From: Eubacteriales bacterium
Lineage (GTDB): Bacteria > Bacillota > Clostridia > Peptostreptococcales > Anaerovoracaceae
Direction of reading: 5' to 3'
DNA length: 7,239 nt
Assembly (NCBI GenBank): GCA_028691625.1
Contig: JAQUYZ010000072.1
Coordinates: forward strand, 1 to 7,239
Within the stretch, counting starts at the first letter, position 1; each line of letters starts with the position of its first letter. Under the pieces are notes generated by a model, which was not told where the DNA came from, did not search any database, and worked only from the letters and a program-made list of their open reading frames with translations. Both the position numbers and the translations under genes were made by a program. Positions 1 through 6,690 of the stretch are shown one piece after another.

Positions 1-744
1 GTAGAGAATATCAGCAAGGTGGATGGAGCAAAGAAAAGCTCCAATCGCTTTATCGCATTGAGAAACGTCAGTTTCGAGGTAAACCAGGGGGAGTTTATCG
101 GGGTCATGGGAGCTTCCGGTTCCGGAAAGACAACGCTGCTGAACATACTTGGCAGTCTGGACAAGCCGACCACCGGTAGATATATAATGAACGGAAACGA
201 CATTGGTACGATGCATAAGAATGCGCTGGCAAAACATAGAATTGAAACGATCGGATTTATTTTTCAGGATTACAATCTGTTAGAGACGATGACACTAAAG
301 GAAAACATCATATTGCCCCTGTCTCTAATGGGAAGGGATGTTAATACCATTGAAGTGAAACTGGAAAAGCTGACCGGCGATCTTGGCATCCGGCATGTGA
401 TTGACAAGTACCCGTATGAGGTTTCGGGAGGAGAACAACAGCGTGCGGCTGCATGCCGCGCACTGATAAACAATCCGAAGATGATCCTTGCCGATGAGCC
501 AACGGGGAATCTGGATTCGAAATCAGGGAAGGATCTGCTCAATCTGCTGTCTTTTATTAATACGGAGTATAAGGCCACCATTCTAATGGTGACCCATGAT
601 GTATTTGCAGCCAGCTATTGTCAGAGAATCCTGTTTATCCGCGACGGAGAAATATATAATGAACTGTACGCCGGTAATGACAAAAAACAGTTTTTTGATT
701 CCATCATCGACGTAATGAGCATGCTTGGGGGTGAAAGAAATTGA
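1..744 (+). CDS. BceA-type ABC transporter ATP-binding protein (5' partial)
   Basis: This is the ATPase of a BceAB/FtsX-type transporter, which powers removal or sensing of cell-wall-active peptide antibiotics at the membrane. Counting from the GTG at 19, it shows Walker A GASGSGKT (31-38), Q-loop Q83, signature VSGGEQQR (135-142), Walker B MILADEPTG (155-163) and H-loop H193. The C-terminal tail (FFDSIIDVMSMLGGE) is typical of BceA proteins. The frame is open to base 1 and reads VENISKV just before the GTG at 19. That matches the conserved N-terminal strand of the family (xVxNISKxY), so the true start is a few codons upstream of the window and GTG 19 is internal. The stop overlaps the start of the permease by 4 nt (TTGA), indicating translational coupling. 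Substrate cannot be read from the sequence; family identity is secure. Confidence 0.93.
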   Translation, partial: VENISKVDGAKKSSNRFIALRNVSFEVNQGEFIGVMGASGSGKTTLLNILGSLDKPTTGRYIMNGNDIGTMHKNALAKHRIETIGFIFQDYNLLETMTLKENIILPLSLMGRDVNTIEVKLEKLTGDLGIRHVIDKYPYEVSGGEQQRAAACRALINNPKMILADEPTGNLDSKSGKDLLNLLSFINTEYKATILMVTHDVFAASYCQRILFIRDGEIYNELYAGNDKKQFFDSIIDVMSMLGGERN

Positions 745-2714
745 ATCTGTTTTCTCTGGCACTCCGCAATATCAGGCTGAACAGGAAAAAATACAGTATG
801 TATGTATTTTCCATGGGCTTCAGTGTATTTACTCTATATACCTTTCTGGCTTTGATGCAGAATGAATATGTACAGCTTGCCTTTCAGTACGACACCCGGT
901 ATACGATGCTGCTGACAAGCTTTGGTGTGATCATACTGGTTTTTGTGCTGTTTTTCCTGATCAGCTCCAACAACAGCTTCATTCGCGCCAGAAAGAAAGA
1001 AATATCAACCTATGCTTTGTTTGGAATGACGAATCTGAGGATCGGAGAGCTATTGTTTCTGGAAACCCTCATGGTTGGAACGGTTACACTTGCTGCAGGC
1101 ATCGGAGTCGGTATTTTTTTCTCAAAGCTCATGGCGATGTTTCTGCTCAATCTTTGCCTTTCTCATTACGTGGGAGATATCACCTTCACCATCGATCCGA
1201 TGGCAATGTATGCGACAGCCTTGCTGTTTCTATTCATCTTCTGTTTGATGGGACTTTCTGCGCTGCGGGTAATCTATCAGTTTGAATTGGTCGATTTGTT
1301 CAAAGCGGATAAAGTATCCGAGGGAAACAAGAAGGGTTCGGTGCCTTTATTGATCCTGTCTTTGGCGCTCATTGCCACCGGTTACATTCTCGCATCCAGT
1401 CAAAACATATATATTGTAGTATTCGGCGCGATACCGATTCTGATTCTCGTCATCACCGGCACCTATCTTTTTTTCTGGGGAGGCCTTCCAAAGGTGCTGG
1501 GCATGATCAGAAGAAACAAAAAACTCTATTACCGGGGTGTGAATCTGATTTCCGCCTCTGCGGTATCTCATCGCATGAAGTCTATCGCCTCCGTCATGGC
1601 AACGATAGCCGTACTGTCGGCGGTTGCGGCGACTGCCATCGCCACCGGCTTTACGCTGTACAGCAATGCGGAAAGAAATACCTACAGCAACCTGGGCTTT
1701 GACCTGATCTACTATGGAGAGATCGGAACACTGCAGGAACAGGTTCATGAAGTTCTGGAAAGGAACCATGTAACGATCGAATGGGAGGATGCGGTTTCTC
1801 TCTATGAGGCAAATCCGAAAAATGATGCGGTAAACACCGGGGACTGGGTCCACCTTTCTGAGGAAGAACCCTTTCGGGTATATTCAGAAACTGAATATAA
1901 CAAGCTGATCGCAGCTGCGAAGACGGGTCTGGATGCCGTTGAAATACCGACAGGAAAATCATATTACATTTATCCGTATTCCCAGGAGGAAATCGAAGCC
2001 GCCATGCTCGGCATGAGGCTGGGATTTCAGGACACAGAGCTTCAGATCAGCAAGGTGATTCGCTCCTCGGTACCGTGCTTTGGTCTGGACCATGTCCTGA
2101 TCCTGAATGACAAGGATTATGAAGCACTGCTGCAAAAAAACAGGATTGTTTCTTCGGAGGATTACGGCAGAGCGGGTACGGCAGTGGTCATGAACTACGA
2201 GGATGCCTTGGAGAATCAAAAGCTGAATGATGACCTGACCCGGGTTCTGGAGGGAACGGCGGACCGATACAGGACTGCGTATGGGCTCTATAATGAATCC
2301 ATGGAAACCTTTGGACTGATCTGCTTCATCGGATTTTTCATGAGCGGCGTATTTATCCTGATGACAGCAAGCCTGCTCTATTTTAAACAGGTAATGGCGG
2401 CAGAGGAGGAAAGACATCAGTACAGGATGCTCCGAAGAATCGGCATGGAGGACAAAACAGAACGTCAGGTGATTCAAAGACGGCTGATCCCGGTATTTTT
2501 CATTCCGCTGGCGATGGGCATTATCCATAGTATCTTTGCGATGAAGACTGCCGATACCGTAGTTTTTTCCAACATGATACCGGTGGAACATTCCTACCTG
2601 TCTGTGCTGGGCTTCTCGGCAGTCATGTATCTGGCGTATGGAGCGATATACGGTGTGTTCTATCTCATTACAAAATCCCAGTACGGAAGGATCGTCCGCA
2701 GCACACTTGAATAA
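741..2714 (+). CDS. BceB-type FtsX-like ABC transporter permease
   Basis: This is the membrane partner of the preceding ATPase, 657 residues long and near the usual BceB length. Hydrophobic segments fall at about 19-40, 55-76, 104-128, 155-176, 201-219, 222-247, 281-306, 523-546, 582-601 and 621-643. That is ten helices with a large, mostly polar loop (about 308-520) between helices 7 and 8. This is the diagnostic BceB architecture, where the loop recognises the peptide antibiotic or its lipid target. The N-terminus (LALRNIRLNRKKYSMYVFSM) matches the family start. The start is TTG at 741, preceded by GGGGGTG at 726-732, and it overlaps the ATPase stop. Known relatives work with a BceRS two-component system; none is in this window, so it may lie upstream. 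Which drug is handled (bacitracin, lantibiotic, host peptide) is not decidable here. Confidence 0.92.
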   Translation: MNLFSLALRNIRLNRKKYSMYVFSMGFSVFTLYTFLALMQNEYVQLAFQYDTRYTMLLTSFGVIILVFVLFFLISSNNSFIRARKKEISTYALFGMTNLRIGELLFLETLMVGTVTLAAGIGVGIFFSKLMAMFLLNLCLSHYVGDITFTIDPMAMYATALLFLFIFCLMGLSALRVIYQFELVDLFKADKVSEGNKKGSVPLLILSLALIATGYILASSQNIYIVVFGAIPILILVITGTYLFFWGGLPKVLGMIRRNKKLYYRGVNLISASAVSHRMKSIASVMATIAVLSAVAATAIATGFTLYSNAERNTYSNLGFDLIYYGEIGTLQEQVHEVLERNHVTIEWEDAVSLYEANPKNDAVNTGDWVHLSEEEPFRVYSETEYNKLIAAAKTGLDAVEIPTGKSYYIYPYSQEEIEAAMLGMRLGFQDTELQISKVIRSSVPCFGLDHVLILNDKDYEALLQKNRIVSSEDYGRAGTAVVMNYEDALENQKLNDDLTRVLEGTADRYRTAYGLYNESMETFGLICFIGFFMSGVFILMTASLLYFKQVMAAEEERHQYRMLRRIGMEDKTERQVIQRRLIPVFFIPLAMGIIHSIFAMKTADTVVFSNMIPVEHSYLSVLGFSAVMYLAYGAIYGVFYLITKSQYGRIVRSTLE

Positions 2715-2742
2715 GCAGAGTTTTCATTGTAAAATATGAATC

Positions 2743-2758
2743 GTGATCCGACAATCAC
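2743..2758. promoter_or_regulatory. Inverted repeat upstream of the AraC-type regulator gene
   Basis: GTGAT (2743-2747) and ATCAC (2754-2758) form a 5-bp inverted repeat around a 6-nt centre. It lies between the permease stop and the regulator gene. A TATGAT hexamer at 2793-2798 could be a -10 element for the regulator, but I find no convincing -35 at 16-19 bp from it. The repeat may be an operator, for example for autoregulation, though a 5-bp arm can occur by chance. No intrinsic terminator is visible after the permease, so some read-through from bceAB into the regulator is possible. Confidence 0.25.
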
Positions 2759-2818
2759 AACGAGGGTCAAGAGATTTTCCTTCTGTTTGCGTTATGATAA
2801 ATTGTTGGAGGTGATGGA

Positions 2819-3730
2819 ATGGAACATTGGGAACAGATCAATGCGGTGCAAAGTATGCAGGACTACATTCAACAGCATCTTTATGAACCGATTACATTGA
2901 CCGAATTGTCAAGAAAGGCAGGGTACTCCTCCTTTCATTGCGCAAAGCTTTTTAAAGAACATACGGGAAAAGCCCCCTTTGAATATATCAGGACACTGAG
3001 ACTCTCCCGGGCTGCTCTGAAGCTTCGTGATGAGAAGGTCAGGGTTCTCGATGTGGCGATGGATTTCGTATTTGATTCCCATGAAGGATTTACCAGGGCT
3101 TTTTCAAGGGAGTTCGGAATCACGCCGTATCAATACAGCAAAAATCCGCCGCCGATCAAGCTGTTTATGCCGACGCCGATCCGGGATCAATTTCTGTTTT
3201 ATCAGCGGGGAGGCGTTTCGGCGGAAAGAAAAAATAAAAGCATACCGCCGAGCACCGTGTTTGTTCAGGTTATCGAGCGTCCGGAAAGAAAACTGATTCT
3301 AAAGCGGGGAAAAGCCGCGAAGGACTATTTTGAATACTGCGAGGAGATCGGCTGTGATGTCTGGGGGCTTCTCTGCAGCGTAAAAGAGGCACTCTATGAG
3401 CCAATTGGGCTGTGGCTTCCTGAGAAGCTGAGGCCGATGGGAACCTCTCTTTATGCCCAGGGTGTTGAGGTGCCCGCAGATTATGCGGGAACGCTCCCGG
3501 AGGGGTTGGAGATGATCAGTCTGCCACCCTGCGAAATGATGGTTTTCCAAGGGCCTCCATTTGAGGATGATGATTTCTTTGAAACCTGTATGGGTGTGTC
3601 GGAGCTCATTGATCATTATCAGCCTCAGATTTACGGATATCGATGGGCGGATGAGGATGCGCCCAGATTTCAGCTGGAGCCCCAGGGATACCGGGGTTAT
3701 ATTGAAGCAAGACCGGTCCGGCAGATCTGA
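2819..3730 (+). CDS. AraC-family regulator with GyrI-like effector-binding domain (Rob-like)
   Basis: This is a 303-residue transcription factor. Residues about 8-108 form an AraC/XylS DNA-binding domain with two helix-turn-helix units: ITLTELSRKAGYSSFHCAKLFKEH (25-48) and VLDVAMDFVFDSHEGFTRAFSREFG (76-100, shown by its key residues D86-S87, F91, R93 and F95, F99-G100). It ends in the family's TPxxY motif (T102-Y106). A proline-rich linker (109-115) leads to a C-terminal domain (about 145-303) that resembles GyrI-like/effector-binding domains, which bind small hydrophobic or cationic ligands. N-terminal HTH plus GyrI-like domain is the Rob architecture. Start ATG 2819 has GGAGGTG at 2807-2813, 5 nt away; an ATG at 2814 is out of frame. 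It sits between two ABC transporters, so it probably controls one or both in response to a drug-like ligand, which is inference. Confidence 0.88.
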   Translation: MEHWEQINAVQSMQDYIQQHLYEPITLTELSRKAGYSSFHCAKLFKEHTGKAPFEYIRTLRLSRAALKLRDEKVRVLDVAMDFVFDSHEGFTRAFSREFGITPYQYSKNPPPIKLFMPTPIRDQFLFYQRGGVSAERKNKSIPPSTVFVQVIERPERKLILKRGKAAKDYFEYCEEIGCDVWGLLCSVKEALYEPIGLWLPEKLRPMGTSLYAQGVEVPADYAGTLPEGLEMISLPPCEMMVFQGPPFEDDDFFETCMGVSELIDHYQPQIYGYRWADEDAPRFQLEPQGYRGYIEARPVRQI

Positions 3731-3740
3731 ATACTTTCAT

Positions 3741-3771
3741 AAACATCTCTGGTAAGCAGGGATGTTTTTTT
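3741..3771 (+). terminator. Intrinsic terminator after the AraC-type gene
   Basis: AAACATCTCTG (3741-3751) pairs with CAGGGATGTTT (3757-3767) across a 5-nt loop, with one G-U wobble. The arm ends in a continuous T-run through 3771. It begins 10 nt after the regulator stop. It separates the regulator from the downstream ABC operon, which therefore probably has its own promoter. Confidence 0.88.
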
Positions 3772-3784
3772 ATTGGAGCTCGCG

Positions 3785-3839
3785 GTTCCTTCACAAGGAA
3801 CATCAAGAAAAGACAGGGGAATTACAGTAAGCTTTTCTT
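3785..3839. promoter_or_regulatory. Leader with two inverted repeats before the second ABC operon
   Basis: Two separate inverted repeats fill the gap between the terminator and the ABC gene. GTTCCTT (3785-3791) / AAGGAAC (3795-3801) is a perfect 7-bp stem with a 3-nt CAC loop. AAGAAAAG (3805-3812) / CTTTTCTT (3832-3839) is a perfect 8-bp stem with a 19-nt loop. Either could be an operator or an RNA leader structure. I could not find a convincing -35/-10 pair here, so the operon promoter is not located. Neither stem is followed by a T-run of terminator quality. Confidence 0.4.
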
Positions 3840-3863
3840 CAGAAATTGAAAGGAGAGTACTCA

Positions 3864-4598
3864 ATGGAGAAAGCATTAATTGTAAAAGAACTTGTAAAAT
3901 CCTACGGAAGCCTGACTGCGGTCAATCACCTGAGCTTTGAAGTAGACAATGGAGAAATTTTTGGATTGCTTGGTCATAACGGTGCCGGAAAGACAACAAG
4001 CATCGAATGCATCCTGGGCGTCAAAAGAGCAGACAGCGGTTCGGCCCTTATCTTCGGCAAGGATCCCAAAAAGGACCGGCGGCGTGTCTTCGAGAAAGTC
4101 GGTGTACAGTTTCAGCAGACGAACTATCAGGATAAAATACGGGTTGACGAGATCTGTCAGGTCACGGCCTCCCTTTATAGGGAACCGGCCGACTGGGAGA
4201 TACTGCTCGATACCTTCGGCCTGACAGAGATGAAGCGGAAGATGGTTGCTGAGCTGTCGGGAGGAGAACGGCAGAGATTATCGGTCCTCCTCGCATTGAT
4301 TCCGAAGCCGGAGCTGGTTTTTCTGGATGAACTGACCACCGGTTTGGATGCCAAGGCACACCGGGATGTCTGGAGGTATCTGGAGGGCTTGAAGAAGCAA
4401 GGTTTGACAATCATACTCACATCCCATTATATGGACGAGGTGAATATTCTGTGTGACAGAATTTGTATTTTAAAGAAGGGGGAGACGATCTTTCAAGGCA
4501 CGGTTGCAGAAGCCGTCGAAGGCAGCCCGTTCGATCATCTGGAGGAAGCATACCTGTGGTATTCGGGAGAGGAGGCGTATGCAGATGAAAACCTTTAA
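3864..4598 (+). CDS. ABC-2 type exporter ATP-binding protein (DrrA/CcmA-like)
   Basis: This is a 244-residue nucleotide-binding subunit that drives the permease encoded next. From ATG 3864 it shows Walker A GHNGAGKT (37-44), the signature LSGGERQR, Walker B LVFLDELTTG and the switch histidine in TSHYMDE. The Walker B region has DEL where most ABC proteins have DEP; the catalytic glutamate is retained, and this variant occurs in the multidrug/CcmA-like branch. The frame can be read from a TTG at 3846, but AGGAGAG at 3851-3857 lies inside that extension and is 6 nt from ATG 3864, so the ATG is the start. The 3' end overlaps the permease start by 14 nt. The substrate is unknown; drug, peptide or lipid export are all possible. 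Confidence 0.9.
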   Translation: MEKALIVKELVKSYGSLTAVNHLSFEVDNGEIFGLLGHNGAGKTTSIECILGVKRADSGSALIFGKDPKKDRRRVFEKVGVQFQQTNYQDKIRVDEICQVTASLYREPADWEILLDTFGLTEMKRKMVAELSGGERQRLSVLLALIPKPELVFLDELTTGLDAKAHRDVWRYLEGLKKQGLTIILTSHYMDEVNILCDRICILKKGETIFQGTVAEAVEGSPFDHLEEAYLWYSGEEAYADENL

Positions 4599-5328
4599 AA
4601 CACTTTTCGCAACGGAGACAAAACTCATGATCCGGGACATGAACAATTTAATTTTCGGCGTTGGTTTTTCCGTTGTTTTCGCAATCATCATGGGAATGGT
4701 CATGGGAGGCAAGCCTGCTTTTGAAGGTGCCGATTATAGCTTTATGGAACAATCCTTCGGTGCGGTGATCGCAATTGGCATCGGCGCCACCGGACTCATG
4801 GGGCTGCCGCTTGCACTGGCGGATTACCGGCATAGAAAAATATTAAAACGCTTTCTTGTTACTCCGGTGAGTCCCGGAATGCTGCTGCTTGTCCAGTTTA
4901 TCGTCAATCTGCTGGTATCAGTGCTTTGCCTGGTTCTGGTCTACCTTGTGTACGTCCTCTTTTTCGATTACGGCATGCGCGGCTCCTTCCTGCGTTTTCT
5001 GCCTTCCTATCTGCTGGTCATTCTGTCTATTTACAGCATCGGCATGATGCTGGCCAGTATCTCGCCAAACATAAAAACCGCAAATCTGCTTTGCTGTGCC
5101 TTCTATTTCCCGATGTTTTTCTTTTCAGGAACAACCTTGCCGTATGAGATTATGCCGGCTGCACTGCAGAGAGCGTCGGACATCCTGCCCCTGACCCATG
5201 GAATCAAGCTGATGAAAGCCGCATCCCTTGGACTTCCTATGGAGCATATGACATTCCCGGTGCTCCTGATGATCGCGCTCGCGGTTCTCTGTATCCTGTT
5301 GTCCCTCCGGTTTTTCCGCTGGGAGTAA
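4585..5328 (+). CDS. ABC-2 type exporter permease
   Basis: This is the 247-residue membrane subunit of the exporter. About six hydrophobic helices are visible (roughly 22-41, 57-79, 98-123, 133-156, 163-186 and 222-243). Between helices 2 and 3 is the charged stretch DYRHRKILKRFLVTPVSP (80-97), typical of ABC-2 permeases (R/K-rich followed by TPVS). Between helices 5 and 6 is the family-typical segment SGTTLPYEIMP...LPLTHGIKLM, with PLTHG conserved in this family. The longer frame from 4504 lies wholly inside the ATPase gene. AGGAGG at 4570-4575 is 9 nt from ATG 4585 and only 3 nt from ATG 4579, so 4585 is preferred and 4579 remains possible. One permease gene implies a homodimer paired with two ATPase copies. 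Confidence 0.9.
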   Translation: MKTFKTLFATETKLMIRDMNNLIFGVGFSVVFAIIMGMVMGGKPAFEGADYSFMEQSFGAVIAIGIGATGLMGLPLALADYRHRKILKRFLVTPVSPGMLLLVQFIVNLLVSVLCLVLVYLVYVLFFDYGMRGSFLRFLPSYLLVILSIYSIGMMLASISPNIKTANLLCCAFYFPMFFFSGTTLPYEIMPAALQRASDILPLTHGIKLMKAASLGLPMEHMTFPVLLMIALAVLCILLSLRFFRWE

Positions 5329-5346
5329 CTCTGTAGAACAGGCGGC

Positions 5347-5685
5347 TCAGTTACCCAGATAGATCAGATAGATGATTTGCCCCGGCCAGATCACATTTGG
5401 ATTTTCGATCTGAGGGTTTTGTGCAATTACGCGGTTGTAATTCAATTTGAATTTATTGGCGATGCTGTAGAGGGAATCATCCGGCTGAACTACGTATTCA
5501 AGATAACCCTCCGGCGGGAGGTCAATGATTTCGCGTCCCGGAACCTCGAGGATCATGCCCGGATATACCGGTACGGAATACAGTACGGGGTTGGCTTTCA
5601 TCATCATATTCAAGGTCACTCCGAATCTGGAGGCTATCGTATCAACGGTTTCCCATGCTGACCATGGCTGAACAATATATTTCAT
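5347..5685 (-). CDS. Small protein with two LysM domains
   Basis: This 112-residue protein is almost entirely two LysM modules, which bind N-acetylglucosamine-containing glycans such as peptidoglycan. Module 1 (about 3-49) reads YIVQPWSAWETVDTIASRFG, then MKANP and VYPGMILEVP. Module 2 (about 64-108) reads YVVQPDDSLYSIANKFKLN, then AQNPQI and IWPGQIIYL. Module 1 is less canonical, with WSAWET where GDTLWS is usual. There is no signal peptide, membrane helix or catalytic domain, so it is not a conventional secreted hydrolase. Signal-less LysM proteins in Firmicutes can be spore-coat related, but that is only a possibility here. A TTG at 5694 touches the Shine-Dalgarno (AAGGAG, complement of 5695-5700), whereas ATG 5685 is 9 nt from it, so ATG is the start. 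It converges on the ABC permease with an 18-nt gap. Confidence 0.85.
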   Translation of the reverse strand: MKYIVQPWSAWETVDTIASRFGVTLNMMMKANPVLYSVPVYPGMILEVPGREIIDLPPEGYLEYVVQPDDSLYSIANKFKLNYNRVIAQNPQIENPNVIWPGQIIYLIYLGN

Positions 5686-5715
5686 TCCAATCAACTCCTT
5701 TACAGCATACTATTC

Positions 5716-5728
5716 ATTCCCGGGGAAT
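5716..5728. repeat. Perfect 13-nt palindrome upstream of the LysM gene
   Basis: ATTCCC-G-GGGAAT is a perfect inverted repeat with a single central base. It lies 31-43 nt upstream of the LysM start, in the position of a promoter or operator. On the minus strand, a TAGTAT hexamer occurs just downstream of it and might act as a -10, but no matching -35 is clear. The function is unknown. Confidence 0.35.
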
Positions 5729-5789
5729 TACGTCTCACAGCAGAAAGGAAAAATTTTCAGAGGATACCGGCGGCGGCCTGATGAAAGAC

Positions 5790-5818
5790 AAAAAAAAGCG
5801 CGTCTCATACGCGTTCTT
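5790..5818 (-). terminator. Intrinsic terminator after the nucleotidase-like gene (minus strand)
   Basis: Read on the minus strand, CGCGT and ACGCG (5809-5813 and 5799-5803) form a GC-rich 5-bp stem with a 5-nt loop. The stem can extend outward past one A-C mismatch through A-T and G-U pairs. It is followed by eight consecutive U residues (complement of 5790-5797). It sits about 45 nt after the stop of the nucleotidase-like gene and separates it from the LysM gene. No gene is seen in 5701-5861. Confidence 0.65.
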
Positions 5819-5861
5819 CTTCCTTTTCATTGATTTTTACTGCGAACCCTCTCGAAGCCGT

Positions 5862-6443
5862 TCAGGATACAGTTTTAATGAGCTTTGCTTTTCTGTCGAC
5901 TATGTCTAAAATTTCTGACCAGTTCTTCACCCTTGTTACATTCTGCGGCAAAAGCCCCTTGTTATAGGTACAATCGATGAGCAGAACGTCGAATCCGGCC
6001 CGGGATAGCTGCAGTGCATTGCTGTAACAATCTTCGATGAAGAGATCGGAGTTCAGTTCCTTTGCCTTATCTGCCTTGTAATGGCTTCCCAGCAGTGAAA
6101 TGGAGTCCATTGGCATGTGATGTCTGGCGAGCCATTCGATGCTTGTATCCCTCATCTTTTCTTCCCTTGCGGTAACAAAGTGAATCATGTGCTTCTGATA
6201 CAGGCTTTGAATCGCTTCACTTGCTCTGAATCTTGCCTTGGATTCCCTGTGAAGGAGCTTGCCGTATAAATCATAAAATTCGCTGTAATCTCCTTCTTCG
6301 ACGTCGAGCATCCGATGGATTTCGTAAGCAGTAATATCCTCCGGCTTGAGCTGCCTGTCAAAATAGCGGTTGGCACGTTCCAGCCAGTAATACGGTTCTG
6401 TAACCGTACCGTCGATGTCAATGCATAGATTTAATTCTTTCAA
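5862..6443 (-). CDS. HAD-superfamily 5'-nucleotidase-like phosphatase (NT5C/YqfW type)
   Basis: This is a 193-residue cytoplasmic haloacid-dehalogenase-fold protein, probably removing phosphate from a (deoxy)nucleotide or similar small substrate. From the chosen start the HAD motifs are visible. Motif I is DIDGT (9-13), with nucleophile D9 and acid/base D11. Motif II is T91 in FVTARE. Motif III is a lysine in SHYKADKAKEL (K123 or K126). Motif IV is FIEDCYSNA, with E137 and D138. The helical cap at about 17-75 and the overall length fit the NT5C/YqfW group. A GTG at 6452 lies inside the Shine-Dalgarno GGAGGTG (6450-6456 on the plus strand), so it cannot be the start. TTG 6443, 6 nt further on, is correctly spaced. 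Substrate specificity is not determinable. A TATACT hexamer (6486-6481) may be its -10 element. Confidence 0.85.
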   Translation of the reverse strand: MKELNLCIDIDGTVTEPYYWLERANRYFDRQLKPEDITAYEIHRMLDVEEGDYSEFYDLYGKLLHRESKARFRASEAIQSLYQKHMIHFVTAREEKMRDTSIEWLARHHMPMDSISLLGSHYKADKAKELNSDLFIEDCYSNALQLSRAGFDVLLIDCTYNKGLLPQNVTRVKNWSEILDIVDRKAKLIKTVS

Positions 6444-6475
6444 TTTTTTCACCTCCTTTCAAACGATGATTTCTA

Positions 6476-6486
6476 ATACTAGTATA
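6476..6486 (-). promoter_or_regulatory. Possible -10 element and palindrome for the nucleotidase-like gene
   Basis: On the minus strand, TATACT (6486-6481) is a good -10 match at about 25 nt from the gene's Shine-Dalgarno sequence. It overlaps the perfect 10-nt palindrome ATACTAGTAT (6476-6485). No -35 with consensus spacing is evident, so the promoter call is tentative. Confidence 0.35.
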
Positions 6487-6555
6487 GGGCCATCGGATTA
6501 AGGGGAGATAAAATTCATGTAAAGTTTGTGTTAAAAATTGAAAAATAAATCGGCA

Positions 6556-6593
6556 AAAAAATGTGAAATAAGAAATTGAAAAAATGTGAAATA
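6556..6593 (+). repeat. Tandem 15-nt direct repeats upstream of the hsp20 promoter
   Basis: AAAAAATGTGAAATA occurs twice, at 6556-6570 and 6579-6593, start-to-start distance 23 nt. The second copy ends 4 nt before the -35 element. A related AAATTGAAAAA motif also occurs twice, at 6535-6545 and 6573-6583. The position fits an activator site or AT-rich UP-element, but the spacing and the non-A core (TGTGAAATA) argue for more than base composition. Confidence 0.6.
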
Positions 6594-6597
6594 GGTA

Positions 6598-6626
6598 TTG
6601 ACATTTCAAAAAATAAATGGTATATA
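6598..6626 (+). promoter_or_regulatory. Sigma-A promoter of hsp20
   Basis: A perfect -35 TTGACA (6598-6603), a 17-nt spacer and a -10 TATATA (6621-6626) form a near-consensus housekeeping promoter. Transcription should begin around 6632-6634, at the left edge of the CIRCE operator. A strong promoter held down by a repressor is the usual design for HrcA-controlled genes. Confidence 0.9.
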
Positions 6627-6630
6627 AAAA

Positions 6631-6657
6631 TTAGCACTCATTAACATAGAGTGCTAA
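6631..6657 (+). promoter_or_regulatory. CIRCE operator (HrcA binding site)
   Basis: TTAGCACTC (6631-6639), a 9-nt spacer, then GAGTGCTAA (6649-6657) match the CIRCE consensus at all 18 arm positions. It begins 4 nt after the -10 and so covers the transcription start. HrcA bound here would block initiation and release on heat shock or chaperonin titration. The element is also in the 5' untranslated RNA, where it could form a 9-bp hairpin. Confidence 0.97.
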
Positions 6658-6690
6658 CAAAACAATATAATTTGAAAGGAGTTGTTGATC

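Noticed and set aside
1347..2591. Long minus-strand open frames inside the permease gene
   Set aside because: They are antisense to a clear ten-helix permease and their translations have biased, non-domain composition.
2765..2798. Sigma-A promoter for the AraC-type gene using TATGAT at 2793
   Set aside because: No -35 hexamer resembling TTGACA lies 16-19 bp upstream, so only the -10-like match can be stated.
3797..3830. GGAAC at 3797-3801 as the -35 of an extracytoplasmic-function sigma promoter
   Set aside because: Five bases match by chance easily, they are part of an inverted repeat, and no consistent -10 follows at 16-17 bp.
5325..5354. GTAACT/AGTTAC 6-bp inverted repeat between the convergent ABC permease and LysM genes, considered as a bidirectional terminator
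   Set aside because: The stem is short with an 18-nt loop, no U-tract follows on either strand, and both arms overlap coding ends.
5655..5909. Plus-strand reading frame of 84 codons, with an internal ATG at 5781
   Set aside because: It spans the LysM gene start, the minus-strand terminator and the end of the nucleotidase-like gene, has no proper ribosome binding site and no recognisable protein features.
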